Source: Endocalyx cinctus
Taxonomy: Eukaryota; Ascomycota; Sordariomycetes; Amphisphaeriales; Apiosporaceae
Length of the DNA: 64,000 bases
Direction: 5' to 3'
NCBI GenBank assembly: GCA_001600455.1
Contig: BCKC01000009.1
Span: forward strand, 1,674,001-1,738,000
Each line of letters begins with the position of its first letter. Position 1 is the first letter of the stretch. Under the pieces are notes generated by a model. That model had not been told where the DNA came from. It saw only the letters and a list, made by a program, of their open reading frames with translations, and did no database searches. Below are positions 1-10,765 of this stretch, in pieces. A program made the position numbers and the translations under genes.

Positions 1-406
1 GGTGGAATAATTACTAAAATGGCTATAAGAGTAGAAACCATATAGATTTATCGTACGAAATAGGCGGTTAACGATGCAGCATGTTAATTGGCTGACGAGG
101 ACTTATCGCAAGCGCGTCATTCCTCATAAGGGGTGAATTGGGGACTGGCGAAACATTTTTTTTTTTTTTTTTTAAAAAAAAAAGTAATGTTTATTAGCGT
201 GCCACGAGTTCAACCTGACCATTTTCTTTCGATATAACTACGTGAGAGATTCACGGGTGAAGACCCTGCCTGCCTTTTGACTCTACTTCAAGACAATGTA
301 AAATATTATGCGAAATCATTATTATATCTATGTTATTTTCAACTAATATATAATTGGACTCCGTCCATCCGAACTGAAATGAGTCGTGCTATGCGAGACG
401 TTAAAT
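1..406. other. Left-edge intergenic DNA with T18/A11 tract
   Basis: No coding region is supported here. The only notable element is a run of about 18 T followed directly by about 11 A (156-184), a self-complementary homopolymer junction. The rest is AT-rich 3' flank of the minus-strand aldolase gene that ends at 407. Confidence 0.6.
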
Positions 407-1473
407 TTACTTCCTACCTGGCAGCTTATTTTCCACCTCTTCCAAGATCTTCAAGGTATCTAGTGTCCACTTCTTCGTTTCGTCTTTTAAGATCGGGTAG
501 GGCTTTCTCATGTTAAACAAGTTCTCGTTCTCGAGACCCAATTTCCGACCAATGTGGTACCATGCGCCGTACTTAGTGCACGCCAGGGACTTTTTGCAAG
601 CCCATTCCGCTGCAGCCACCTGGTTCTGTAGTACTCTAGCCTCTTCCATCTTTCCTTCCACGAAATAGTCGTATATCTTCGACGTCGACTTCGGGAACAC
701 GTTACCGAGTCCTGTAACGCATCCTATACCTCCGGCATGGAGCGTCGGTAAGAGGAAATCGCTACTTCCACCGTATACGCCAAAGTGAGCAGGTTCGAAC
801 TTGGCCGTTAGCCGTGTAAGTTTTCCGACGTTGCCGCAAGTCAGTTTCGTAGCTACTATGTTCGGATGTGCCGCCAAGGCTGATAACTGATCTGAATCGA
901 GGTCGATACCGGATGTAACTCCGGGAAACTATGTGCATATGCGGTGTTAATGTCGGTCCTCGATTTCTTTTCTTACTAATAAATTAATTGGCGGTAATGA
1001 AAGAAACTCACGTTGTAAACGACAACGGGGATTGGGCTGGCATCCGCGACATCCCTGTAATACGCCAGCAGCGCGTCACTCGTCAAGGCCTTGCTCCAAT
1101 AGCTCGGCGGCAGCAGTAGCCCGAATGCGGCGCCGGCTTCACCGGCCTCCTTGGCCAGCAAGATCGTCTCAAAGGTACTCTGAGCCGATATACCGGCCAC
1201 GATGGGATACTCGGGTAGTCCCAAGTCAGCGACGGCCTTCTTCGCGTTGCGAATAATGGCGATGCGCTCGTCGCGTGTGAGAAGCGCCAGCTCACCGTTT
1301 GTCCCTAGGTACACGAGCCCGTGCATACCGGCGTTGACTAAATATTGGCAGTGCTTGTACATGGCGTCCAGGTCTACCACTTGAGCAGGCGTGTCTTGGA
1401 AGATTGTGACTACAGGCGTATAAACGCCTGGGGGCAGAGGCTTTGCTTTCGGAGTTGCGATTCGGGGCTCCAT
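407..1473 (-). CDS. DapA/NAL-family aldolase (dihydrodipicolinate synthase-like)
   Basis: A 327-residue TIM-barrel class I aldolase of the DHDPS/N-acetylneuraminate lyase superfamily. These enzymes form a Schiff base with a 2-keto acid and cleave or condense it to pyruvate plus an aldehyde. Exons are 1473-1012 and 928-407, with a GTGAGT donor and a CATAG acceptor. Seen: the N-terminal LPPGVYTPVVT strand, the GTNGE substrate loop near residue 60, the VVVYN strand carrying the Schiff-base-network Tyr just before the intron, and the VATKLT strand carrying the presumed catalytic Lys. Length is normal for the family. In fungi such proteins include 2-keto-3-deoxy-L-galactonate and 2-keto-3-deoxy-L-rhamnonate aldolases; lysine synthesis is unlikely because fungi use the aminoadipate route. 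It lies next to an aldo-keto reductase and a sugar porter on the same strand, which supports sugar-acid catabolism. The exact substrate cannot be read from sequence. Confidence 0.9.
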
Positions 1474-2146
1474 TGTGATTGTTCTAGTAGTAATATGTCT
1501 TAAAAAATAGGGTATATTCGCTTTGTCACGTTCTATCCGCTGGCAAAAAAAAAAAAAAAAAAATGAATTGCTTTTTCTATTATGTACGCATGAAGATCAA
1601 CCTCGAGAAATGTAATAAAACTTTCGAAATCCTCTTAATATGTATAAATATTTCGCGTCAACAACACTCGTCCTCTTCTTTCAATACCCCGAGCCACGAA
1701 CCCCGCACAGCCTCCTCATAATCCATAACCGTGGGGTATGCCTGTGGAAGCCGGCCTTGTCTCCGACGAAGATGATCTTTTGTTACCCATCGCCCCACTT
1801 CTTTCAGCTTTATCCGCGGCGATCTTCGGATATGATACCGATGTATCGTAGATGATTCTAAACTGGCTTGAATAGAAAAGATATTTATTTTGCGACAAAT
1901 TAAGCTGGGCTAGTCAGTATTCGGGTCAATATTATGTGTGAGGTAGTGTAAAGATGCGTGTTTCATATACACTTTCCAACGCGTGATGAAAATGACCCCA
2001 AGAGGATCGCCTGATTCACCACTAATTAAATTTACGTGTCAGCTTGCTAAGAATATACATATAGCATTTCATTGTAATTGAAGTGAGTCAGCGTGAAAGG
2101 AAATTGTACGAATATCTTAGTATTATATTATATCTAAGTAAGCAAG
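1474..2146. other. Intergenic stretch between aldolase and aldo-keto reductase
   Basis: Promoter side of the aldolase and 3' side of the aldo-keto reductase. It holds an A18 run (about 1545-1562) and a short ORF resembling the first helix of a sugar porter, listed separately. Nothing else is recognisable. Confidence 0.5.
1738..1851 (+). pseudogene. Possible remnant of a sugar-porter N-terminus
   Basis: A 37-codon open frame opens with ATG, has an acidic stretch, then reads SALSAAIFGYDTDV and stops. The piece resembles the first transmembrane helix of sugar-porter MFS proteins, where FGYDTG or a close variant is a hallmark. No continuation is seen after the stop. It could be a decayed transporter gene in a locus that still has two intact porters, or a chance match, because the similarity is only about 15 residues. 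Confidence 0.25.
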
Positions 2147-3408
2147 TTACATGCCTTCTACATTTCTAGGGCGATATCCAGCTTCGAGGAATTTACACTC
2201 CTCATCTGTGAGCTTGACAGAAAGCGCCTGAATAGCTTCGTGTACTCTCTTCTCGCTATTGATACCGACGATTGGCCAGCACCCTTTGCTCATAACCCAA
2301 GCCGTGGAAACGACGGCCATGCTGGCTCCCTTATCCTTAGCCACTTTCTCGACCGCATCCACAATTTCCAGGTTTGCGTCTGCGAACCATGCCTTGGTCT
2401 TCTTATCTGTCTGGCTCCTGACACTACTACCGCTATCTTCGGTAGATCGGGGTTTTGTCAGCATGCCGCGCGCGATCGGACTCCAGGGGATAACGCCGAC
2501 GCCGGTCTCGCGGCAGAAGGGCAACATCTCGCGCTCTTCTTCCCGGTACAGGAGATTGTAAAACGGCTGCATGCTGATGAACTCGGTCCAGCCGTTCATC
2601 TTGGCCGTGTACTGTAATCGTGCGAACTCCCACGTGTACATCGACGAAGCTCCGATGTAACGGACTTTACCGCTCTGGACGACTTCGTGGAGCGCCCGCA
2701 TGATCTCTTCGGGAGTTGTCTCTCGATCTAACCTGTGGAGCTGGAGGACGTCTGGAAATAGTTAGATACGTACAACTAGATACTGCAATTTTCTCGCCAA
2801 AAGAATCTCGCGTAATCAGGATTGGCGAGGAAGCGGCTACTAACCGATATAACTTGTGTCTAATCGCTCAAGACAGCGGTCCACGGCCTCGAATATGTGT
2901 TTCCGGCTTAGACCCATTTGGTTGACGAGAGGACCGTCGTTTACCGAAGCAGGCCGAGAGTTGTCATCCATGACCGGGTTGTAAATTTTGGAGAGAATAA
3001 CGACCTTGCTTCGCGGGATGTTGAACTTCTTCAGCGCTTTTCCGACGACGACTTCGGATTTTCCATTGGAATACGTATCTGCGGTATCCTAATTATTTTT
3101 TAAACCAGGCACTGTCAGTAATCTCACGCGCGCATTTTCTGAGTAGTATAATGATAAGTAAATAAAACCATACCCAAGTGTTTATACCGCTGTCATAGGC
3201 TGCTTTGATAACATTTAAGCTCTCTTCCTCGTCGAGGACCCATGGTGAACCCTCCCATTGACTTGTACCAAATGTCATGCATCCTAGGATAATTTTCGAG
3301 ATCTTAAGGCCACTCTTGCCTAAGCTAAAGGACGAGTATCAGTATAAGACGAACTTTCGCGGTTCAAAGACGAGCAGCATGTGGGGTTTATTACCGGACG
3401 TATTCCAT
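2147..3408 (-). CDS. Aldo-keto reductase
   Basis: A 337-residue NAD(P)H-dependent aldo-keto reductase (TIM barrel) that reduces aldehydes or ketones to alcohols in the cytosol. Exons: 3408-3395, 3324-3174, 3088-2845 and 2751-2147. The 14-nt first exon encodes MEYVR, which joins to LGKSGLKISK, the normal family start. The catalytic tetrad is visible: Asp and Tyr in WDTADTYSNG, Lys in VILSKIY and His in DVLQLHR. The IPWSPIARGML segment is typical of the branch that includes aryl-alcohol dehydrogenases and the versiconal acetate reductase type. It lies between the DapA-type aldolase and a sugar porter, all on the minus strand, so a role in reducing the aldehyde released by the aldolase is plausible but inferred. 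Confidence 0.92.
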
Positions 3409-4259
3409 TTTATTAGTAGACATGTTAGAATAGACACACTGAAGATAGCTTATGTTACGAAAAGAGACCAGATGAATATGCTACAATGAAGATAACATCA
3501 AATACTATCAATATTATTCACCCGAGTATATATAAAATAGAATCCGATCCTACTCCGGCCTATTCTCCTACAACTTTCCTCAACCTAGTCCCACTTGTCC
3601 CTCAACTCCAATTTCGAACTCCAAATCTTAGCCCCCATGGGGTAAGAAGTTATATAGTATGAGAGGGGAAATAACCCCGCACAGAGCCCCGCAGTCCCAC
3701 AAATAAGTTCAGGATTTATTTATCGGCGAGAAGAGCGAGAGGAGGGAGAAGAGAGAGCCCTAGAGTCCTAGAAAATGCTTCAGTCTACATGCGTCCACCT
3801 CCGCTGTTTTGAGACTCTTAAAACTACAAGTACTTGGATAATTGTTCCGTTCATTGGATACTCATTACCGAATAAGTATAATCGTACTAATTACCTGATC
3901 AGTTGGCCATGTGACGCTCGCAAGCAAGCCGGGGGTACGGCACTAACTTAATAGGAAAAAAAAAAGATAACCACAAGAGACTTGGAAAGTAGTAAGTATG
4001 CTGTTATTCATCAGATATAATATCATTGGATATGCTATGTGACGACAGCGAAACTGCACCAATAGGATATCCATAGTGTGACGTATAATATGCAGTGCGT
4101 TTCTACTAAATAATATTGACCCAGTATAGTTGTTGGCATTTGTAGAATTCTAGCTACATGCCCTCATCATCAGCATATGCAGAAACAAGCTTTAATTACC
4201 AAACCACTGGATCATTAAACCAATTTGAACCACTCAGTTATAGTATCCAGTTTTCGCAG
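3409..4259. other. Upstream region of the aldo-keto reductase
   Basis: An 851-bp gene-free stretch between the sugar porter stop and the aldo-keto reductase start. It contains two CCCCGC hexamers 12 bp apart, a pyrimidine-rich block around 3540-3620, and AT-rich DNA without ORFs. Confidence 0.5.
3675..3692. promoter_or_regulatory. Paired CreA/Cre1-like sites
   Basis: CCCCGC occurs at 3675-3680 and 3687-3692, the reverse complement of GCGGGG, which fits the CreA/Cre1 consensus SYGGRG. They lie about 270 bp upstream of the aldo-keto reductase ATG. Paired sites are the form usually found functional in Aspergillus and Trichoderma carbon catabolite repression. Binding here is inferred from the consensus only. 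Confidence 0.35.
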
Positions 4260-6663
4260 TTAAGCCTTTTCAGCATGAACACTAATACCTTGCTCCTCAT
4301 CCATTACTTTCTCTGAGCTATGATCCCGCACATCGTGACGGAGCTTTTCCTCTTCTGTCGGGTACGCATGACGCCACATGGTCCAGATCGAGTGCTGGAA
4401 TAAATCATCCGTAGATTCAATACTCCGACCTAAGAAAAGTATAGTGGTTAGTTGCATCTAGATATTGTATCGAATAGGTGCGAGGTAGAGTAGTCGACGT
4501 ACCCTTGAATTCTGGCATGCAGAAGTAAACAAAGACAAACCCAATATATGTTAAGATAGAATATAACAAGAACGTGCCCCATCCCAATTCGGTCATCATG
4601 GTCGGAGTCGCCTTAGTAATTCCAACTGTATTTTAAATATTATTAGTAATGGCACACGGATCGAAATAGAAGCAAGGTGTCAACCCGTTAGTCTAGTTCT
4701 TATCAGATGATACTTACAATCGACGATCCAGTTGATGAAGAAGCAAATAGACATAGAGAAGGATCGGATTCGCGCCTGTTATAAGTTAGATCTGCATTCA
4801 GAGATTATAGAGAATGCGAAAGTTAACTTACTGGGAATATCTCAGCTGCAACTACGTAAGGTGCTACGCTCCATCCAAAACTCCATCCAAAAGCACTAGA
4901 TAATGATTATGAGTCAGAAAATTATCCATAAGAAAAGTTTGTTGAAATAAAGACGTGGGAAAATGTCACTTACTAGATGTAGATCCAGATAATACCGACG
5001 ATACCTCCAGCTGGAGTTCCACCAGTGGAATCTGGGTTTGCAAAGCGTACGTATAGAGCAATGTATAACATAGCGGTAGCCTATTTCACATGTGTAAGTT
5101 AATGAGAAACTTTCAAAGTATTTAGAAGTGATTAAAAAAAAAATAAAAAATGTAACAAGAGTGATTGAAAGTTGGTATATCAAAACGATTCATGAGGAAA
5201 ACATATGATCAGCGTATTTTGCTTCTCACCTGAAGTAATGCGCCGACAAGTAGAGGCCGTCTTCGTCCAACTCGGTCGATGATAACAGTTACATAGAAAA
5301 TGGTTGTAATAAATTTTACAATGCCATACTATACGCTTTGGTATCAGTAAAGTTTTTTCATATATTCATTACCAGTAAGGACATTCTTACCACGCCGGTG
5401 GTCAAAAGGGTCAATGAACCAGATTGGACACCAATCATCTCAAAGATTTCGGGCGCAAAATAGTTCAAACTATCTGTGCCTGTAAATTTGTGGAAAAGAA
5501 AGAGGGTGGTGGCAAGGAAGAACCGTCTCGTATTGCTCCGAATAGTGGCGATATCCTTGATCACCTGCCAGTAGCTGTAACCCTTAGCGATCTCCTGCTC
5601 GGCATCGGCTTGGGCACGGATTTCACGATACTCCAAATCGACATATGGGTGATCCGCAGGCAGGTTACGAAGTTCGGCGAGGTTCTTTAGACCCTTTTCA
5701 TGTTGACCCTTCGCTATGAGCGCTCTTGGTGTATCAATGACTTTCCACATCATGAGGAACAAGAAGCCGCCAGGGATGATCTGAATCGCCAAGGCTAGTT
5801 TCCATTGTAGGTTACTAGATGTTGGCCATAAAGAGACACCGTAGTTGGTCCAGAAGGCTAAAGATAGGGCAAGTATGATGCACAGATTGTAAGACGTCGT
5901 TAGGGAACCTCGGATCGACTTGGGTGCGTTTTCAGCGGCATACTGAGGGGCCAACACTGGTAAAAGAAATGAGTTAGAGATCTTTTAGTGTCTGGAAACA
6001 GAAAAAAGGAGGTAGAAGGCAGGATTATTGTAGTATGAATAACTCTAATAGAATAGCAGAGGATGAGTAAATATGATGGTCGAAAGGGATTTCTTACTTG
6101 AGGTTGCCCCGATAGACAAGCCAGCAATCAGGCGACCGGCATAGAAGACACCAAGATGTGCAATCTCTTGCATCGCGGCGCCGACTAAGAAGACAAATGC
6201 GAAAAGTATCATGGAATACTTCCTTCCGAGGAAATCCGCGCAAGGTGCTGCTATGAGAGCACCAGCTGAGCCTCCAGCCGCCACTATTATTCCATAAAAT
6301 AGATATCAGTCATCGTGTGCCAATGATCGGATGAATTTATGGCTTTATCCTTTTACTCACTCATAGCAGCAATGTTGCCCTCACGAGCATCTGCATCTGC
6401 TGTGCTTAGAAGATCTAAGCCGAATGCGCGGCGGAAACTCGGTAGAGTGAGCACACCACCAATGTTACCTGTTTAACTCAATTTGTCAAAGAAAAAGTCC
6501 CCTAGAAAGAGTTATCAAGAATATGCTATATACCTTGGTCAAACCCATAAGAACAACCGGCAAAGGCCACCGTTGTCGTGAGGTAGAATAACTTCCAGTT
6601 GAAAATCTCCTTAGGATCGCTCTTCCACTCGGGAGAAGCCCAGATTGAAGTACCGCCTCCCAT
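4260..6663 (-). CDS. MFS sugar porter (quinate/hexose transporter-like)
   Basis: A 536-residue, 12-helix plasma-membrane sugar/H+ symporter of the major facilitator superfamily. Ten exons fit: 6663-6534, 6468-6361, 6283-6098, 5956-5391, 5328-5230, 5080-4974, 4895-4832, 4775-4718, 4625-4503 and 4429-4260. All phases close. Sugar-porter signatures seen in order: SYGFDQGNIGG in helix 1, DFLGRKYS in the 2-3 loop, AGRLIAGLSIG in helix 4, DRVGRRRPL in the 8-9 loop, VAAEIFPARIRS after helix 10, and PEFKGRSIESTDDLF at the C-terminus (a PETKG variant). The overall look is close to fungal quinate permease-like porters. It is divergently arranged with the Asp-box propeller gene across a 753-bp promoter, suggesting import of that protein's substrate or product. 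Confidence 0.93.
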
Positions 6664-7416
6664 ATTGTCGTTTTAAAATGAAAAATGACAATGGATACTT
6701 AGAAATGGTTCAAAATCGTTCCAGCACTAGTATTGGAAGAGTGATAGAATTAGAGTCGGTTCAAGAACAGCAACAACAGCAGATTCTCATACGTTCTCTG
6801 GGACGACTCTTTATCAACTTTTATGTGTTCCAGCCCAGGTAAGTCTCAAGGGACAAGAGGAATATCTCATCTAATTAGACAGGCCTAGCCTAGGCACGTG
6901 TGGGAGCTTTTCCTAACATGCTCTTGGCTCCCCAGATATCACCGCTTCCCCCCAAATATTACTTCTCCATGTCCCCCGCTTCCCCAGAATCGTGAACCAT
7001 GCGATCCAGGGCTTGGATATTAGTGCGGCGGGGTTGAAAACTTGGCTGGCTATCTGAACCGTAGCAGCGCTAATATAGTGTACAAACCCCCGGAAAAAAA
7101 GATTGGGGTAATATGACCATAAATTAAAACATGTAATGATGATCAACCCCATCTGCCCATATCGGAAAGAAGTCCTATGTAACTCGCGAGGAAGTCCGTG
7201 ATGCACTAAGCCTCATACGACCAACCCCTTAGCGAATGAAAAATGTCGCGGTTGGAAGAAAGTCGGGGTTGGTTCCGAAAACTCGGAAATGCACCGCATC
7301 TCCAAACTCGGTTCATTGGAGAAGTTGGGGCCATATTAAGACGTCAGGATTTACGAGTTGAGATAATTCAATCTCTACGGAAATCGTTGAATGAACAAGC
7401 TAAAGCAACATAAATC
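6664..7416. promoter_or_regulatory. Divergent promoter between the sugar porter and the Asp-box protein
   Basis: A 753-bp shared upstream region without a credible gene. It has a CACGTG E-box (6895-6900), a direct repeat of CCGCTTCCCC (6942-6951 and 6976-6985), one GCGGGG CreA-type hexamer (7028-7033) and several CGG triplets near 7260-7310 of the kind bound by Zn2Cys6 regulators. All these are consensus matches only. Confidence 0.45.
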
Positions 7417-8666
7417 ATGTCTACTACTACTGTTTCAACACAAGATATCAATTCTACCCCAGCGATAGCTAGGATAGATGACATACCGCCAGCTACCGTC
7501 CAGTGTCATGCCTCCAACTTGCTCGAGCTTCCCGACAAGACGTTGATGTGCGTCTGGTTTGGAGGGACACAAGAGGGCACGAATGATATTTCCATCTACT
7601 GTTCCCGTTTGTCATCGGGTGGCTCTTGGACAACGCCAACTCAAGTATCTTCAGACCCGGTTCGAAGCGAACAAAACCCTCTCTTGTTTCGCGATCCAGA
7701 GACTGGTACTGTGTGGCTATTCCATACTGCTCAACCAGCTGGGAATCAAGACCAGGCAGTGATAATCGCGAGAACATCCAAAGACCAAGGTTTGACTTGG
7801 TCTACTCCGTTTGAACCTTTTCCGGAAAAGAAGGGAATTTTCATTCGTCAACCAATTGTTGTTCTTCCTGATAATACTTGGATTCTTCCCATCTGGTATT
7901 GTCGAGTACCCCCGGTTAGTTAATTTTCTTTTTCTCTTGGATCCACTGTTTGTTGAACCCACCTATCTAACCTATTGAACTACAGGGTTTTCGATGGATT
8001 GGCTCAGACGACGTCTCCTCCGTTCTGTACACGAAGGACGGCGGTAAAACATGGGACGAAAAACCCGTTCCGGACTCCCGCGGCTGCGTTCACATGAATA
8101 TCATCTCGCTGCCGGGCAAGAACAAATATTTGGCGTTCTACCGTAGCCGATGGGCAGACTGCGTCTACCGCTCCACCTCGCAAGACGGCATCAACTGGAG
8201 CGCGCCGGAAAAGACGTCTCTCCCCAACCCGAACGCGGGAATCTGCGCGGCGGCACTTCCCAACGGCGACGTCGCCATAGTATTTAACGACTCGAGCGCG
8301 AGCGTAGGGATGGCGAGGCGAGAGGGCCTGTACGACGATATCACACCCGCCAGCGATAAGCGCGTGAATCAGCCCGCCGTTAACGGCGAGACGGCCATCT
8401 GGGGAACGCCCAGAAAAGCTCTTTCGGTCGGACTATCCCATGATGAGGGCTTGACGTGGAAATACAAGATCCTGGAAGACGGCGACGGCTTTTGCATGAC
8501 GAATAATTCGAAAGAGCGTGCGAATAGGGAGCTGAGCTATCCGAGTATCTTCCTAGATTCTTCAGAACCAGGGGGTAGGGGTCTACACATAGCATATACG
8601 CATTATCGGCAAAACATAAAATATGTGCGCATTAGGAATATTGACGAATTTGTCAGTAGTCAATAG
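7417..8666 (+). CDS. Sialidase-like Asp-box beta-propeller protein (BNR family), intracellular
   Basis: Exons 7417-7914 and 7986-8666 give 392 residues. Four Asp-box motifs (S/T-x-D-x-G-x-T-W type) fall near residues 121-128, 182-189, 230-237 and 317-324. The N-terminal LPDKTLMCVWFGGTQEG block and the C-terminal IAYTHYRQNIKYVR block are typical of bacterial and fungal predicted neuraminidases of the BNR_2 type. There is no signal peptide or membrane segment, so it is predicted to act in the cytosol on an imported oligosaccharide or sugar derivative. The Arg triad and nucleophilic Tyr of true exo-sialidases cannot be confidently placed, so sialidase activity should not be assumed. Its divergent partner is a sugar porter, and a NAL-superfamily aldolase lies 6 kb away. 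Confidence 0.85.
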
Positions 8667-8954
8667 GAAGATAAACAGCGAGTATTATAGATATTATTAC
8701 TTTATGCACAAAGCTGGAGTGAGATTTAAGTATAATTTAAATAGATTATGATGAATGACAATGATAAATATGTGACACTTGAAAAGTTTATATAGACTTA
8801 CACAGTAGTTCATTGAGACGGAAAACTCAAAACAGTCAACACGATATGGCTGGACAAGAGAGTAGTATCAAGGCATATATTTCATTCGACGCTAAAATAT
8901 ACGAACACTCTAAATGACAGTTTCTATTACGAACGAAAGCGCTAATATATACAC

Positions 8955-10765
8955 TCAAAGTCGGGCTCGTGTCATTTTCGATGGGATAGGTGGGAATATA
9001 CTCTCTGAGCGAACGAGATAGTCGACGTCGGCCGTATTAAGGAGATCAGGATTAGCCTGATCAAGGCTGTTGATGCCAAGAAGCCTCATGGAAACTTCAA
9101 TCTCATCTTTGAGAACTAGATATAGGTCAGCATTGAGGACTCCTTGATTCAAGGAAAGAAGCTCTTGCTTACTGGATGTGAGATGCTCCACCCCATCTTG
9201 ACCATAAACTAATGAATATCTAGCAGAGAGTTTCCCTCAGTAAGCTGCTAATTGATCGCATAGGGGTAATTTTGTTCCTTACAAGTATGGTCTGCCTACG
9301 CCAACCGCAGTGGCGCCTAGGGCAATCGCTTTTAATATGTCAGTACCTCTTTCAAACCCACCATCGACATATATCTCCATTTTGCTAAAGACTTCGGGAC
9401 ATTTTCGACGGAGCTCGAGAAGGTTGAGGATCGCGGGTTGAGATCTAATGTTCATATAGTTAGTGTTGTTCCTCATACGTTTTTAAAACAAGACCTGTAC
9501 TCACGTATCCAGAGACCTGCCTCCGTGATTACTGAGGAAAATGCCGTCAACGCCATATTGTAGTGCCATTTTCGCATCAGCTACGCTCTGCACTCCCTTG
9601 AGAACGATAGGCAGCCCGGAAGTCTTTCTTATCCAGGCCAAGTCAGACCAGTTTAACGACTTGTCGATGTACTGCGCCATCAACCGCCCCAAACCTCCTC
9701 CTTTCTTGTCATTATTCGACACAGCCCCGCTGATGGCGGACCGTATGTTTCCGGCGGCTATACGCTCGTCGGCTTCGCGCTTTCCGGGTACTGGCGCATC
9801 GACAGTGACGAAGATGGCTTTGACGCCGAGATCGCGAGCCTTACGTAGCAGGTCTTCGGTCTTATGCCGCTCAGAATTTACGTATAGTTGTAGAAAAAAA
9901 GGCTGCTCGGGATTTCCTGACTTAATGATGCTGTTGAGGGGATATGATGCATTGTTTGATACCTGGGCTCACTAGTAAGTCCATTTATCCTCTAAAAAGT
10001 AAAAGATCCCCTCAACTTACGCATTGAATGATACCATCAGATGCAGCAGCTCTAGCGAGGGCCAATTCGCCGTCGGGGTGGGCTAGCTTAGCCATTGCCG
10101 CTGGGCTGATGAAGAACGGTGCCGAGCTCTTGCACCCAAGAATATTTCTCTGGATATCCACGTGAGTGACATCTCGTAATATCCTTGGCTGAATCATAAT
10201 CTTCCTCACTAACGCTTTGTTCTGATGGTGTGTAATGAGATCTGTGGCGGCCGAAGAGTAGAATGCCCAGGTTTTCGCGGATAGCTCGGTGCTCGCTACT
10301 TTCTCAAAGTCGGCGACGCTAATCAACGTGTGCAACTCCGGTAGTCCTGAAGGCATGTCGGAAGATGCAGGTGTTTTCGAGCTTTCTGTTGATTCTTTGG
10401 AAGTGGTTTTGGAAAGAGCGTCGCTGCTCCCCGGATCGAGGATGCCCTTACATTTATCAGGTGATAAATTCTCCTCCAGGATCTCTCGCGCGTGTACCTC
10501 CTCAAAGGCTTGTGTGGCGTCGCCTCCGGCACATTGGAGAATGACTAGATTATCTCTTGTTAGCACTAACATCCTGATTTTAACTTCGTCATTAATTCAA
10601 AATGAAGGAGAATTTCTTACTTCCTGGGCCACCGGGGTGCTCGTCTAGGAAATCAGTTACATCCCACACTTTCGAATGCACAACTACCCAACAATCTGTT
10701 TTAGTATTGTGCCTCTGTAATTCCGTTAACGTGATTTGGCGAGAAGCTCCTAATGATGCTGCCAT
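8955..10765 (-). CDS. Flavocytochrome b2-type FMN-dependent 2-hydroxyacid dehydrogenase
   Basis: A 517-residue protein with an N-terminal cytochrome b5 domain and a C-terminal FMN TIM barrel, as in L-lactate dehydrogenase (cytochrome c), which oxidises L-lactate or another L-2-hydroxyacid. Exons: 10765-10621, 10544-10021, 9962-9505, 9444-9283 and 9219-8955. Haem ligands fit the His in DFLDEHPGG and the His in [10 protein letters not shown] Ser/Lys-rich hinge of about 35 residues follows. The flavin domain shows [10 protein letters not shown] with the catalytic His/Arg, IVLKGV with the FMN Lys, and [13 protein letters not shown] for phosphate binding. No mitochondrial presequence is evident, since the b5 domain begins within about 15 residues, so a cytosolic or non-classical location is possible. 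Its place in the cluster fits oxidation of lactate or a related hydroxyacid. Confidence 0.93.
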
